Shown: positions 46,443 to 58,949 of the stretch, in pieces
Layout of the letters: each line of letters opens with the position of its first letter
How positions within the stretch are numbered: position 1 is the first letter of the stretch
NCBI GenBank assembly: GCA_941918925.1
Contig: OW799233.1
Span: 154,794,845 to 154,858,844, forward strand
DNA length: 64,000 bases
Reading direction: 5' to 3'
DNA from: Phyto melanocephala
Lineage: Eukaryota > Arthropoda > Insecta > Diptera > Rhinophoridae
Notes under the pieces: generated by a model
Told to the model about the DNA's origin: nothing
The model's database searches: none
The model's input: the letters and a program-made list of their open reading frames with translations, nothing else
Program-made: the position numbers and the translations under genes

Positions 46443-46880
46443 AGGGTGGGCCTTTTAAAAGCTTAAATTTAAAAATGCAATAAAACAAAAACGATTTGAA
46501 ATTTTTCCAAATTTATTTGTTTGTTCTTAAGACAGTACCTCATTCGATCGGAAAACAATTTCGAACTCTTACGAATGTATAGGATTGTATCTTGGCAATG
46601 GCCTCACGAATGTTGGCCTTCAAATGCTCAATTGTTTCTGGTTTGTGTGTATAACACTTGTATTTAACGGCACCTACATAAAATATTACAACGGTATCAA
46701 ACCATCAATTTGGGTAAGTAAACGCCCATCAAACGGTGGCATGAGATGTGCAGCACATAAATCGGTTATCATGGTTCGATAGTAGTCTTGGATAGGTGTC
46801 TTTTCGACCAATTGTCTTTGTTTTGGAAATAAATTTTCAATAAATCCCACATTGCTCAAGTGTAGAACGATTCACTTCGT
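46443..46880 (-). pseudogene. Tc1/mariner-superfamily C-terminal remnant
   Basis: The left end reads AAAGGGTGGGCCTTTTAAAAGC, a TIR-like start. Read leftward, the nearby sequence gives GQHSxGHCQD and TFVRVRNCFPIE, in scattered frames, comparable to the tail EHLKANIREAIAKI...VRVRNC of insect Tc1/mariner-like transposases. The core catalytic motifs are not readable. Low information content, so the family is uncertain. Confidence 0.5.
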
Positions 46881-48342
46881 TAAGCAGAGATAATATACTG
46901 ACATTTGTGACAGAATAAATGACTTAAGTATAGCCAGATTCGAAATAAGCGCTGGTTCAAATTTAAACCGAAAGATAGCCCAACCCTCTAGTTTGGTTTA
47001 AGTTTTTTATTTATTTAAAATATTTCAATATTTTTATTAATAAATTTGTGTTTTTTTTACATTCTTTATATATGAAATGTTTTCGATAATAATCGAAAAA
47101 TTTATTATTTGCAGTACATTTTTTATAAACTCTATTTTTTGTAGAAATATTTTTTTTAAATTTTTATGTTAAATTTAGACTCTACTTGTTTATAGAAAAA
47201 AGTTTTGATAAATATATTTATTTTTATAAATTTTACGATAGATTTATATTGTTTTTTTTAGCAACTATTTGGAAGCACTGAAATTTATTATTGTGATGAA
47301 CTGTGGGTAGGTCTTTTGAAACTTAATTTGTAATTTAAAATATTATGAAAACATTTTAAAACTTATTTGTAAAATAACGAAACTATTTTTACAGGATCTT
47401 CTTATTTTTTTTTTAAACCAAAAGTATTTATATAAAAGTTTGCTATTTTGAAAGGAAAACTGTACTCACTGTGCTTTGTTGTTGGTGCTAATAAACAACA
47501 TTAATTTGCTTTTATTCAATTTAATGAATTTATATGTATTGCAGCACAAAACATTTAGGATTGTTTCTGTCTTTTTTTCTATATTGCAAAAATATATAAA
47601 TAAAAGTTCATACAAATACTAAGGACCGCAGACAACTGTAATGAAAATATAGAAGTAGTGTTTAAAATGCACTCACGTTTAGAATTTATTAATATTATAC
47701 TTCATTTTACAGCCATAAATTATATATGAAATATTTTTTAGAATATTTGTTAATAAATGTAAATAAATGGTTTAAGTACCTTAAGAAGGTTTTAAGGAGA
47801 TACAAAATAATTATTTAAAGAAAATAAAAAAAATAAAGCAAGAACTTATTAAAATAAACTAGATGTTACAAAAATATATTTCTTTTTCAGACTGAATTTT
47901 ATTTAGTCCGCATTTAAAAGAACATAATTTTTTCAAATTATTGAATTCATTTTTCGAAAAGGAATTAATTTTTAACTTTAATGCATTTCTGATACCAGCA
48001 AGGACTTTATCTTAAGAAATTTTTAATCGGTATTTGTGGGCTTGAATGTATATTTCACAAACAATTCACAAATACTTATGGAAATACACTGTCAGAATTA
48101 TAAGCTTTTTTAATTCATAATAATAGTAATATTATTTCTTTTGAACGCGCTTTTGTCGTATTTAAGGGTACATATTAGTCATTTACTTAGTTAAATAAAA
48201 TTATAATTGAAACAATGCTGCGAAAATATCAAGTCTTGAGCCAACAAAGCGTCATATTCAAGAAAATTTGCTTTATTTATTTTGATTAAAAAAAGGTTCG
48301 TTGAATCACACTGATGGCTCACCACATGATGACATCACACTG
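46881..48342. other. AT-rich interval, nothing recognised
   Basis: No feature is supported. Confidence 0.4.
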
Positions 48343-49020
48343 ATGAAACCCTGTGTGTGTGTTTGTGTGTGTGTGTTAGCTATAGACCCCGAAACTGTAA
48401 AACCGATCGAACTCAAACTGTGGCAAGTTGTTGTACACATTCCAGGGAGTGTTTATGGGTGGCAAAAAGTGGGCGTGGTTCCGCCCGTATAAAATTAGTT
48501 ATCAGTTTTAGCTACTTGCACTTGACCGATTTTTCTGAAACTTTGCACACATATTGAGCTGTCATGACTATATAATTTTGTGATTAAAAAAGTGGGCAGG
48601 GCCACGCCCATAGAAAAAAGTTATAATTTTGAGGTACTTCCACTTGACCGATTTTTCTGCAACTTTGCACACATATTGAACTCTCATGACTATATAATTC
48701 CGTGATTAAAAAAGTAGGCGGGGCCACGCCCATAAAAAAATTATAATTTTGAGGTGCTTGCTCTGGACCGATTTTGGTGATGACTACAATTTCTTGATTC
48801 GAAAAGTGGGAAATGTCACGCCCATAAAAAAAATTATCATTTTCAGCTACTTAAACTTGACAGATTTTTGTGAAACTTTGCACATATGTTGAGCTGTCAT
48901 GACCATATAATTTCGTGATTAGAAAAGTGGGCAGGGCCACGCCCACTTCATATTCAATTTAAATTCAGAATGCATTTTTATTCATTAAGGGTCGTAGCAA
49001 CGCGCGCCGGGCTTTTCTAG
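48343..49020 (+). mobile_element. Non-autonomous Helitron, copy 3 (intact 3' end)
   Basis: It starts in a TG microsatellite, then 'ctatagaccccgaaactgtaaaaccgatcg' and four to five imperfect units of about 121 bp containing GTGGGCAGGGCCACGCCCA. It ends GTAGCAACGCGCGCCGGGC, TTTT, then CTAG (49017-49020) followed by T. The 5' TC end is lost. Together with the copy at 34014 it gives both family ends. Confidence 0.8.
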
Positions 49021-49094
49021 TGTTATATATTCATCGGTTTTAACAATCGAGAGATTGTTTTTTCGATATACAAAGATCGCTTAGACTAGCATTT

Positions 49095-49365
49095 AAAAAA
49101 AGCATGAGGACTACAAATTGGAAGCATTTCTCGAAAAAGATTATTCTCACATTCAGCAAGAGTTTGCAAATTCATAAGGAGCTACTAAGTCAGCAATTTC
49201 AAAACGTTTTTTTTGGGTACCATACAAAAGCTATTAAAGATGTTTTTTGCACCGAACCATAATTACGATGGAAAATCGATTTATTAACCAAACCCGAAGC
49301 GTAATGCACTGTATTTTTATCGGTCAAAAAATCTCATGACCTTAGGTATGGTTGAAAAGAGCAGC
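49095..49365 (+). pseudogene. mariner (DD34D-type) N-terminal remnant
   Basis: Plus-strand translation gives EDYKLEAFLEKDYSHIQQEF, then ATKSAISKRFFWVPY, then ENRFINQTRSVMHCIFIGQK. This resembles the second helix-turn-helix and linker (WVPHEL...ENR) of mariner transposases up to just before the first catalytic Asp. Stops are present, and the rest of the gene is absent. Confidence 0.6.
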
Positions 49366-49749
49366 ATTCACAGACCAACCTTAACAAAGGCGGCAGGCGT
49401 TGCTTAATATTCCGCTTAGTGGTAACGCTGAGGTGACAAACCTAAACAAATGCGTCAACGTTGTGTAATGAACAGTAGAGCTCACATATGTTTGACTTGT
49501 CAAAATTGGATTTTCCAATTGATAACCGTTGCTGCCGCGGTATTTCAGTTTGTTTCATACAAACTGCATGAACATCAGAATTTTTGACAGCCAAAAAACG
49601 CTTACCGCTCTTGTTTAGGTTTGGCTGTAAAACGCCCGAACCCATGACAGGTATACACCTATGGAATTGAAAATTCCTCTACAGAACTATAATCTCGATG
49701 TAAACTAATATTATGACTTAAGTCAAGAAGCCAATCCCTTCAACGTGAT
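49366..49749. other. Unassigned interval
   Basis: A moderately GC-richer stretch with no recognisable domain on either strand. Confidence 0.35.
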
Positions 49750-50640
49750 TCCTTAGAGATTTCCTACTTTAATTCCAAGGTATTTCAAGTCTGCCATAGT
49801 GTCCTCGTTAAACTTCTCGTATCTTATACGCCCAAACGCAGGACATTGACAAAGGTAGTGTTTCAAAGTTTCATCCTCTTCTCTCACCGTGGGATCTGTT
49901 ATTACACTATTAAATCTTCTAAGTGTTGGTCGACTCAATTTTAAAATCTAATTCTTTTTCTTAGGATTAGGGTCACTTCGTTCGTCACCTTATTAACAGC
50001 AGTATTTTGCCACTTTCTGTTCCCCAATCGCTCAAACTTTAAGTTAATTTGTTAAACTATGAAAGGCTTTGGTATTCTCCAAGGTAATGGTATTCAAAAG
50101 TGATCCCAATTCGGATAATTTGTCGTAATTTTTGGCTCCGATTATGTCGTGATGGCCTGGTTTCCATATTATCTCTTAGTTTTTTCATTGATTATAGTCT
50201 TGATAACTGATAAGCTATTCAGAGAAATACGAATTGGAGCCCAATATCAGTCTCCTTCATCCATTTAATGTCTTCCGTATATGTCTTAATCTCAGTCTGG
50301 GACACAGTATTGTGATCTGATAGACGGAAGTATTTACCTCTGTTCTGGCTTATGTTATAGTCCGTGCTAGTCTTCGGCCCGCTAAAATATCGATGCATGG
50401 AATATTTCTCCATACCATTCTACCTCCTCTAATACTATGGTGCTGCAGTTAACGCTGTTATATCTTGTTGGGATATTGTCACATGTTATCTCTGTGATAT
50501 TTTTCATCGGTAAGATATTGATTATTCTTTGGTATCTGGGTTTATGGTCTCTCACCATTTTCATGACCCTACAATTTGTATAAAGGAAACTGAAGTAACA
50601 CGGCGCCAATGGTTGGTAATTGAAAAATTCAATTTTTATA
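49750..50640 (-). pseudogene. LINE fragment with RNase H domain and C-terminus
   Basis: Read leftward from about 50609: RYQRIINILPMKN and NSVNCSTIVLEEVEWYG, then FSGPKTSTDYNISQN, then FRLSDHNTVSQTEIKTYTED, then SLSVIKTIINEK, then IWKPGHHDIIGAKNYDKLSE. These match an RNase H domain such as those of I/LOA-type LINEs, where the equivalents are WYTDGS, the Q.E motif and the GH..I.GNE.AD motif. The last part gives LSRPTLRRFNSV and EEDETLKHYLCQCPAFGRIR, the usual Cys/His-rich C-terminus. The first catalytic Asp (YTDGS) is lost, and stops and shifts are present. The RT domain is not in the window at this site. The clade is inference. Confidence 0.75.
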
Positions 50641-51671
50641 GACCGTTAGGTATTGGCTGCACCATAAAAGTCATACTAGAAATGTACTGAAAGTCTAGGT
50701 TGGTTCAAAATTTTGTGTTGCAGCAATGCAAGGAGATTTCGAAATCATTTTCTGTTATTCAGCAACGAAAACACATTGTTCTTTATCTAGCCTTGTCCAG
50801 TCGTTTTATGGAAATATCGCGTGTGTGTTCATATACTTTTTTATATAAACAATTTAAATCCTGACATTTTATAACAAAATCTCTGTAGAGTATTTTAGAA
50901 TTTTAAAAGATTTTTTTACTCTTCCACATGCACACACACGCCTCATTTTAGAGCTTATAAAAAGAAGGAATAACCAGTAAAATAAAGTAGCCTTGTGCTA
51001 CTTCTAAAACAAGCACAAAGCCAGACAGTTTTACTTCAATTGCAGCAGTGCATTCAACTTTTACCACATAACATGAGCTGCTGTTAGTAAATTGAAGCAA
51101 AGCAATAAATTTTATCATCAATCCAAATGTCTAAAACATAAAAAAACTGACAATATTTTGTTAAAAATATTGTTAAGTTTTCTTTTTTTAAATTTCATCA
51201 CCGATTTAAGCGATACAAGTTATAAAATGCCACACAATCTACATAAATGTTTCAACGTTGGTTAATACATATTCTAATTTTTTTCTTAACAGTTTATAAT
51301 ATCTGCAAATGATATGTATGAAAAATGCTTACAGTAGTGTAAATTGTGTATGTGAAATGTACGATATCGACATAATGGGAATAAATTTTTTTATATTCCA
51401 GTCGTATTATTCTTCATTTCTTTGAATTTTTTTATTCACTCAGTGTCTGAGTGTTTTACGGTATTACATACGTTTGACGTCTAAAGGCAAGCCAATTCCT
51501 TAAATTGACATAACCAGACGGGAAAATGAAAACGCTTTTCTTACAAGAAAAAAAAAACCCAAACGACTACACTACGTTTTCATATGTTGATGTTGGAGTT
51601 GATTACAGTTAATGACAAAAAATAGTTCGATGGCAAACAAGTTACACACTTATTTTAAATTTGTATATTTT
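50641..51671. other. AT-rich interval, nothing recognised
   Basis: No feature is supported. Confidence 0.4.
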
Positions 51672-53072
51672 TATACCCTTCACACAGTGAAAAAGGGTAT
51701 ATATATGGGTTTGTCATTCCGTGTGTCAGTCTGTCCGTCTGTCCGTGTGTATGTTGAAATCAACTTTTTGAAGCCCCCCGACATCGCTTGGACTCGGGTG
51801 AGATATTAAAATATCAGAAATATTCGGGAGTAGATCGGTATTGAAAATCAGAAACATCGGTACATTAACAACTGAGATATGAGCAAAAACCCACGACCAC
51901 CTCGATTTTTTTTCACAAAAACAACATTACAACAACAACATACATACATACAAACGTGTATACTGGTTAGAGAAAACGTGGCATCGAATCCCAGCTGAGC
52001 CAAAAAATTTTTTTTTATACCCTTCACCTGTGGTGCACAAGGGAATATATAGCTTTGTCATTCCGTTTGTAATTTCTACAATTTTCATTTCCGACCCCAT
52101 AAAGTATATATTTTCTGAAAGCTTATGAATAGAGGAGTCGATTAAGCCCTGACCGTCTGTCCGTCTGCCCGTCTGTCCGTGTGTTGGTTGAAATCAACTT
52201 TTAGAAGCAACTATATGTTCCTCAGATCTGTATATGGTATCAATCTCTTGGAAATATCCAGGAATGAATCGCTATTGAAATTCAGCACAATCGCCCAATA
52301 ACTTTCTGAGATATGAGCAAAAAACCACGACCACCTCGTTTTTTTTCACAATTACAACAACAACATACATACATACATACATGTAAAAAACATACCAAAC
52401 AAAAAAATTACAACAAAAAAAATATTAAAAATAAGAAAAAAATAATAAAAAAAAACTACAAAAAAAAATTTAAAAAAAATTTAAAAAAAAATTTAAAAGA
52501 ATTTTTCAAAAATTTTTTAAAAAAATTTAAAAAAAATATAAAAAAAATAATAAAATATAAATAATATATTAAATAAAATAAAATTTTTTTGGCTCAGCTG
52601 GGATTCGATGCCACATTTATTCTAACGTGTACGTATGCACGTATTTTATATGAGATGAATGGTGATACAAACAATTGTTATTGCATGACTACACGTTGTG
52701 AAGGGTATATAAGATTCGGCACGGCCGAATATAGCACTGTTACTTGTTTTTTTTTTTAATTTTTTTAAATTTTTTTTTTATTTTTTATTTAATATATTAT
52801 TTATATTTTTATTATTATTTTTTTTTTAAATTTTTTTTAAAATTTTTTTTTTGAATTTTTTTTTTTAAATTTTTTTTTTTATTTTTTTTTTTAACATACA
52901 TACGTAAATTTATAATTTTACAATGGGATGTTTTTATATATGTATGTTTTTTATATGTATTTACGTATATCATATGGGATGAATGGTGGTACAAACTACT
53001 GTTATTGCATGACTACACGTTGTGAAGGGTATATAAGATTCGGCACGGCCGAATATAGCGCTCTTACTTGTT
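51672..53072 (+). mobile_element. Helentron-like repeat H2, copy 3 (contains copy 4)
   Basis: The 5' hairpin is TATACCCTTCAC-ACA-GTGAAAAAGGGTATA. The body includes 'gtccgtctgtccgtgtgtatgttgaaatcaact' and 'actgagatatgagcaaaa'. GTGGCATCGAATCCC...GAGCC lies in the A orientation, followed by a T-rich tract split by copy 4 at 52016. The 3' end is GTGAAGGGTATATAAGATT, the TTCGGC-ACG-GCCGAA hairpin and CTCTTACTTGTT at 53061-53072. It has no ORF. Confidence 0.8.
52016..52748 (+). mobile_element. Helentron-like repeat H2, copy 4 (full length, nested)
   Basis: The 5' end TATACCCTTCACCTGTGGTG, then CACAAGGG, begins inside the T run of copy 3. The body contains 'cttatgaatagaggagtcgattaagccctgaccg' and 'gagatatgagcaaaaaaccacgacc'. 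An A-rich tract precedes GGCTCAGCTGGGATTCGATG, the block in the B orientation. The 3' end is GTGAAGGGTATATAAGATT with the same hairpin and TACTTGTT at 52741-52748, after which copy 3's T tract resumes. Insertion is between Ts, without visible duplication. Confidence 0.85.
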
Positions 53073-53340
53073 ATACATATGTTGGCATTTAAGCATTTAT
53101 ACAAAATATTTATTTTCATGTTCAGCTATTCAACAAGGTCAAAAAAAAAATATCTTTACTACGGAACCCTTTTTTAAATAATTTTGTCATACAATTTGCT
53201 GCATTACTTACTTGCCAAAAATTTAGGCATATGTTTCAAATGCACACTTTTCGGTAGTATGTAATTATATGTTGTATTCCGATTTACCAACAGTGTATTT
53301 AGTTAGTTCTCAGCCACTTGAAATAATGGTTTTTGATCAA

Positions 53341-54146
53341 CGAAGTTTATTTTTTTAATATTCAGCTTGCTGAATAGGATCTTATTAAAGAGTTTTAAAT
53401 ATAAAATACTTTGTTTGAAAAAAAAAGATAATATTTGTGCTATTCAGCTAGCTGAATTGTTTTTTTTTCTGCACAAGTTTATATATTTCAGTCAACTAAG
53501 CTGATTGCTAAAGTTAAATAGATATTCAGCTAGCTGAATTGGCTGCTGAGAAGAATTAGCACATATAGGGCAAATTTTTTTAAACAAAAAGGGTCTTAAA
53601 AGTAACGCTAGTTGAATTAAATAAATTTTATTATTAATTTCAATACCTATACTATATCTAAATATATAACTAAATTTATTCAATATTTATATATAATTTT
53701 GTTATTCAGCGAGGTTAATAAGGTCCAAAACAGTACTGCTATAACTAAGTTTACTTTTTAATACTTAGTTTCCTAAACACGATCTTATTAAAGAGCTTTA
53801 AATATAAAATACTTTGTTTGAAAAAAAAGAGATACTTTTTATGCTATTCAGCTAGCTGAATTGTTTTTTTTTCTGTGCAAGTTTATATATTTCAGTCAAT
53901 TAAGGTGATAATTACAGTTAAATAGATATTCAGCTAGCTGAATTCGCTGCTGGGAAGAATTAGCACATGTAAGGTACAATTTTTTTTATAAAAAGAGTCA
54001 AAAATAACGCTAGCTAAATTAAATAAATATTTATTATTAATTTCAATATATATACTTTATCTAAATCTATAACTAATTTTTTTAATATTTATATATAATT
54101 TTGTTATTCAGCAAGATTAATAAGGTCGAAAGCAGCATTGCTATAA
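53341..54146. repeat. 403-bp tandem duplication with ATTCAGCTAGCTGAAT palindromes
   Basis: GATCTTATTAAAGAG occurs at 53378 and 53781, and the flanking blocks are colinear, giving a 403-bp period and two units with visible divergence. Each unit has two perfect 16-bp palindromes ATTCAGCTAGCTGAAT (53442, 53524, 53846, 53928) and a GTTATTCAGC..G.TTAATAAGGTC block at its end. A weaker related word at about 53122 (TTCAGCTATTCAACAAGGTC) suggests an older third unit. The frames inside are not coding. Confidence 0.85.
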
Positions 54147-56377
54147 CTGTGGTTTCATATGAACGACTTTCTGTGATACATATAAAACATTTTCCATCAC
54201 CCACTGTATTTTTTTATAAAGAATGCACATATTTAAACGCTTCATAAAGCTTATGGGATGGCTGGCAGAATTCTTACTCATTAAAGTTGTTTAACGTCAA
54301 CAGCTTCGGAAAGAGTATTCGTTACTTAATGTAATGATGGTGGTAGTATAGCAGTCAAATAAGAAAATATGACAACGATTATGACGATTACTATCACTAT
54401 TCCTAGACGTCTTAGTTGTCATCATAGTCATCAAATTTGCAACTTTATGATTAGTATTTTTTCTTTTTTCTTTTTTCCTTTAGTCTCTTAAGAAATATTT
54501 ATTTTTAAAAAATATATATTAAATAGTGCAAAATGAAGTTGCATTTTATGTTTAATAAATTGAAAAAAAAATTTCATTTCATGGTTGTGAATGTTGCTTA
54601 GTGTTGTGGTTGGTTTGATATCCGGCTGAATGCGTAATAAATATTTTCCTTTACATTTGTTTCTAATAGAAATTATTGTTTTTTTTTTTGCTAAAATAGT
54701 GAAATTGAAGGAATGGTTGTAAAATTTAAAATGTTAACAAAGTTAATAAATGTTTGCATTTTTATCTATTCCGTTTTATTTGCAAAAATTACTCCCTATT
54801 TTCCTTTCTTGCTTTAGAAACGTAAATTTCAATTAGTTCTTCTCACAATCTTCTAAACGAAACAATAAACAATCTAGATTAAAATCTTTTAATTCTCTTA
54901 AGGAAATAGCAAGAAAAAAATCCTCACGAGAAATCAGAAATGTTCAATTAGTAATGGAAAAAATTTAAATGGAATAAGAAACCCTGGAAAGGAGGGTGTA
55001 AAAAAATCTCGCGTGAAAAAAAAGCTTTAACTGAAGTAAATATAAAAAAATTTCTAACAAAACTAATTGTTAAACAACTAAAGTATTAAAAAAATCAAAA
55101 AAATCTTTATATATTTTATAGTTAAAGCATTTGTTGCAAAACGCAACAAAACTAGAAGAGAAATTGCACAGATTGCACAGAGATTACAGCAACCGAAAAA
55201 AAGGGAAATAAACAAATTACAACAGCTAACACAAAGAAGCAGAACAATTTTTTTTTATAGCTAAAACATTAAAGTTTTAGTTAATAAAGTTGCAGCTGGT
55301 TTATAAAAACAAAAAAAAGAACAAGAAAAAAAATTGTTAAACATCAACACCTAATTGCTGTTGTTTGTTGCTGCCACATCAACAAATAAGAAAAAGTAAT
55401 AAAATTTTCCCTTTTTTTGGTTGTTTACCAACTCTTTCCTGTTTTCAAATTGAACTCAAAACAAACTAATGAAACTTGATGTATTTTACTAGAAGCAAAT
55501 AAAAAAAACGAAGAGCATATGCTAAAACTATAAAAAAATACAGACTCACTGACTTCATACATATAAGAAATCATTTTTATTGGCAGGAAATGATAAACTA
55601 CTTGTGTTGCATATCTACAGGAGTGAGTTAAAAAACTTTATGTGAGAGTTATATTATTTAACATTTATTTACTTATTGGTTTTGGAAGATTTAAATTTCT
55701 ATTCTTTAACTCTTTATTTGTAGACGGTATATGAAAAATTTTATTAAGTAAAAAGAATCTTTGTGGTTAATTAAAAAACCTGTAGTTTGTTGTATATAGA
55801 TTTTCATAATCGTTTTTCTTATTTCATTTCGCTAAAAGCCAAACCAAAAAACCATCACACATTCCGATTAAAATGATTTGAATATTATACTAGCAATTTC
55901 GACAGTTACTGTTTTCCCTTATTCAGATTCCGTTAATGTTGTATTTTTAAATTTCATCACAAATAGGTGCATATCTTAAGGTGTCGCTTTACATTTTTTC
56001 ATGAAATCAATCTTGTGGAGCAAAGATATGACGCAAGAAGTATGAAACAATGCTGACTTCAGCCCATAATCCGTACCCAGCATTAGCACTTTAGATTTTT
56101 TTATTGTTTTTTTTTATTTGACAATCAAATTATTGGCTCTCTAAACGCCTAATGCGACAATCTTGATGTGTTATATAGCCATCAAAATAAAAACTGCTTA
56201 ATCAGAATTCGCTTGTTAATGTTTAATAATTCAATTAGAGAAATCGTCGTTAGTTTTTGTGTCAATTAAAGCATGTATTAAAGCAGATCTTTACTGAGTA
56301 TACGCTATAGCGATATTCTTGAAAATTTAAATTGATGTTGCTTAACTTTATCCAACACTCATACTTACTGCTTCCAA
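54147..56377. other. AT-rich interval, nothing recognised
   Basis: No feature is supported. Confidence 0.4.
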
Positions 56378-56970
56378 TGGGTGATTCATCGCGAGGTTTG
56401 ATTTGTAATGTAAAATAAAACATATAAGTTTGAAAGAGAACTTAAAATTGTTCATATCGGCCAAAAGAACAATTTATAACATTTACTTTTTGAACACGAT
56501 ATCATGAAAATGTTGACCATGACTACGTCTGAGGTGGTCCATTCAGAAGGTTCGACGAGTAATGCTGGTCCCAAAAGCTGGCTTATTTCTCAGACCTCAG
56601 ACTTTGCATAACCATAGAGAAAATAGTTCAAAGCTGTGTTATCATACGATTTAGGTGGCCAACTTACCATAGCAAAACGTAAAGTTAAATGCTAAATGAT
56701 TTTTCAACAAATCCATAGTTTTAAGCGCTATATTTCTCGTAGCGCTGTCTTGTTGAAACCATAGCCCATCGAGATCATCCGCTTGAATTTCTAAACTTAG
56801 TCCGTTAACATGGTGCACAAACAGTTACCATTGATGGTAACATTTTGATTTGGCTCATTTTTAAAGAAAAATATGGACCAATGATTGGTACTCTTGGTAC
56901 TCTTCGGATTGCTTATCAGCCGGTTTAATATCATCCACTAATGTAAACTGGGCTCAAATTACCCAGATAT
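56378..56970 (-). pseudogene. DD41D-type transposase remnant
   Basis: The left end reads ATGGGTGATTCATCGCGAGG, similar to the TIR at 20347. Leftward translation gives LDGLWFQQDSATRNIALKTM, then DLLKNHLAFNFTF (around and after the second catalytic Asp), and near the left end RRSHGQHFHDIVF (the tail). The PPRSCD..PLD segment is degraded. The N-terminal half and right TIR are not recognised. Confidence 0.75.
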
Positions 56971-58949
56971 ATTAAAATTTAAACAATTTTTTTAATAGGC
57001 CACTTCCTTCTTCATTAGAGATTCGTAGAGTCCAATCATATATTTGTCGAAATTTTTGTTTTGCAGGTCTCTTCTCGCAGCGAGCGCTGCCTAAACTAAC
57101 GGTTGTCAAACTACACCAGTACTGGTAAATACAAACTTATCTTATCCTTTTGGGACACCCTTTTTTTAGCTAATCTTTAACAATTTTTATTGATTTCCCT
57201 CATATATATTTTTTCATTAAATATATTCAATTATAATTACAGTAATAGACCGCCTGCTGTAAACAAAATAAATAAATGTCTACAAATGAAATGTCCTTTT
57301 TCGAGCATCTATTTTGACAGCAGTTTAATTACACAAATTCTAAGAAAAAAAGGATGAGCAGCAAATTTATTTCAATCAGCACAAGTGTATTATTTTTTTT
57401 TCTATTTATTTGTTTAATAAAGACACACCCAGCCAAATTAATTTCAACAAATTTAACTTTAACTTCCAAATCACACACATCACGTGCATGTCATGCATGC
57501 ATTTTTTTTTTGCAAAATAAATTTATGCAAAAATATTTGAAAGAAAAGAAAAAAAAAAGAAGAAAAAAAAAATAAGTAAAATTGCTGTGTGATATAAACA
57601 ATTTACAAAACAATTTTATAAAATCATATTTTCTCAAAAGAAAAGCTACTTCAAGCATACATCGGTACGTATTGTGTCAAGATGATACAGCACATAAAAA
57701 TAAAATAAGAAAGAAAAAAAAAAAACGAAAGAACCAAAGTAATCTTTTCAAGCATATGTTGAGATTATCAAATGTATAGTAAAAAGTAAATGTATTTTAT
57801 ACTCCTGCATTTCTTTATTCTTTCAGCTCCCTTTTGTAAAAAACATGTAGCGAAAAATGCCAAGAAAACTTGAAACGTTTCATAAACGTCATTCGTGGAG
57901 AAAATTGCAAATATTTTTTTTTACCTTTTTTCTAATCTTTGTTGCTGTATGCAAGTGTTTTTTTTTTCTCTTTGTTTCGCAATTGGAAAGTTAGTTATAT
58001 AAAGTATATTAAACGCTAAAAAGTATGCTTTATATTTTTTGCAATGTTATTGGTTAAGGATAGATTCACTTATTTCAGTAGTAAAACCTGGGGTAACCGA
58101 ATACTGTTTGTAAGTTTTACTTAATGTTTTGAAATTTTCGTTTACATTTTTTTAAAAATAATAAAAGTTGCGTAAAAGTTGTAGCTTAAGTAGGTATTAA
58201 ATAGCTGAAAATATAATACAAAAATGCAGTTAATTTTGCCGCATTTTTTCTGTATACTTTTTTTTATCGTAATGATATAGTGGCAGCTTTTATAAAATAA
58301 GTATTTTTACTGTTGTTATTTTTTTAAAATATGTATCCCACTGTGCCCTCTTTGATTCTTCTTCATTCTTAATAAATCAACATATTATGCAAAACAATAA
58401 TTGCCTATATTAAAATATTATGTAAATACTAAAAAAGGAATACATAAATCCAAATTGTATAGCATAATTTTAGGAATAATTGAACCCAAAATTTATTGCA
58501 TAACGTTAGGCTTTTAAACCCCTTTTTTACTTATTTTAAGGGGAGGCTTAGTTTATATATATATTTTTTCGAATAAAATGTCCAGAAATCGTTTTCTCTT
58601 CTAACATAAACCTCTAAAAATCTATACATCGTTTGTTCTTGTATTCTATGCTATTAGTTTTATTATAAATATTTTTTTACCTTTACCTCCTTTATTTGTA
58701 ATTCCCAAATATTTGAGTTACGTTTTTCCTTTTTTGATTTGATAGTTTTAAAGAAACTCAAAGAAAAATCACTTAAAAAAAGCTAATTTGTGCAATAAAA
58801 TTTTTATTAACTGCAAAAAAAGATTTCTTTTTATATTTCTTCCTTACTTGCTTACTACCTGTTCAGTGCATAAGAAGAAGGACTGATTAAGGTGCTCCTG
58901 GAAGACATGAATATTTGCAAAATATAGACCTACAAAGTAATATCTGACA
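56971..58949. other. AT-rich interval, nothing recognised
   Basis: Frames at 57354-57575 and 57582-57779 are low-complexity (Lys/Asn/Phe) and not supported. Confidence 0.4.

Noticed and set aside
52313..52564. Lys-rich open frame
   Set aside because: It is the A-rich centre of an H2 copy, the mirror of the poly-T case.
57354..57779. Two adjacent short frames as a secreted peptide gene
   Set aside because: The first has a hydrophobic start, but both end in poly-Lys from A runs, and nothing else supports them.
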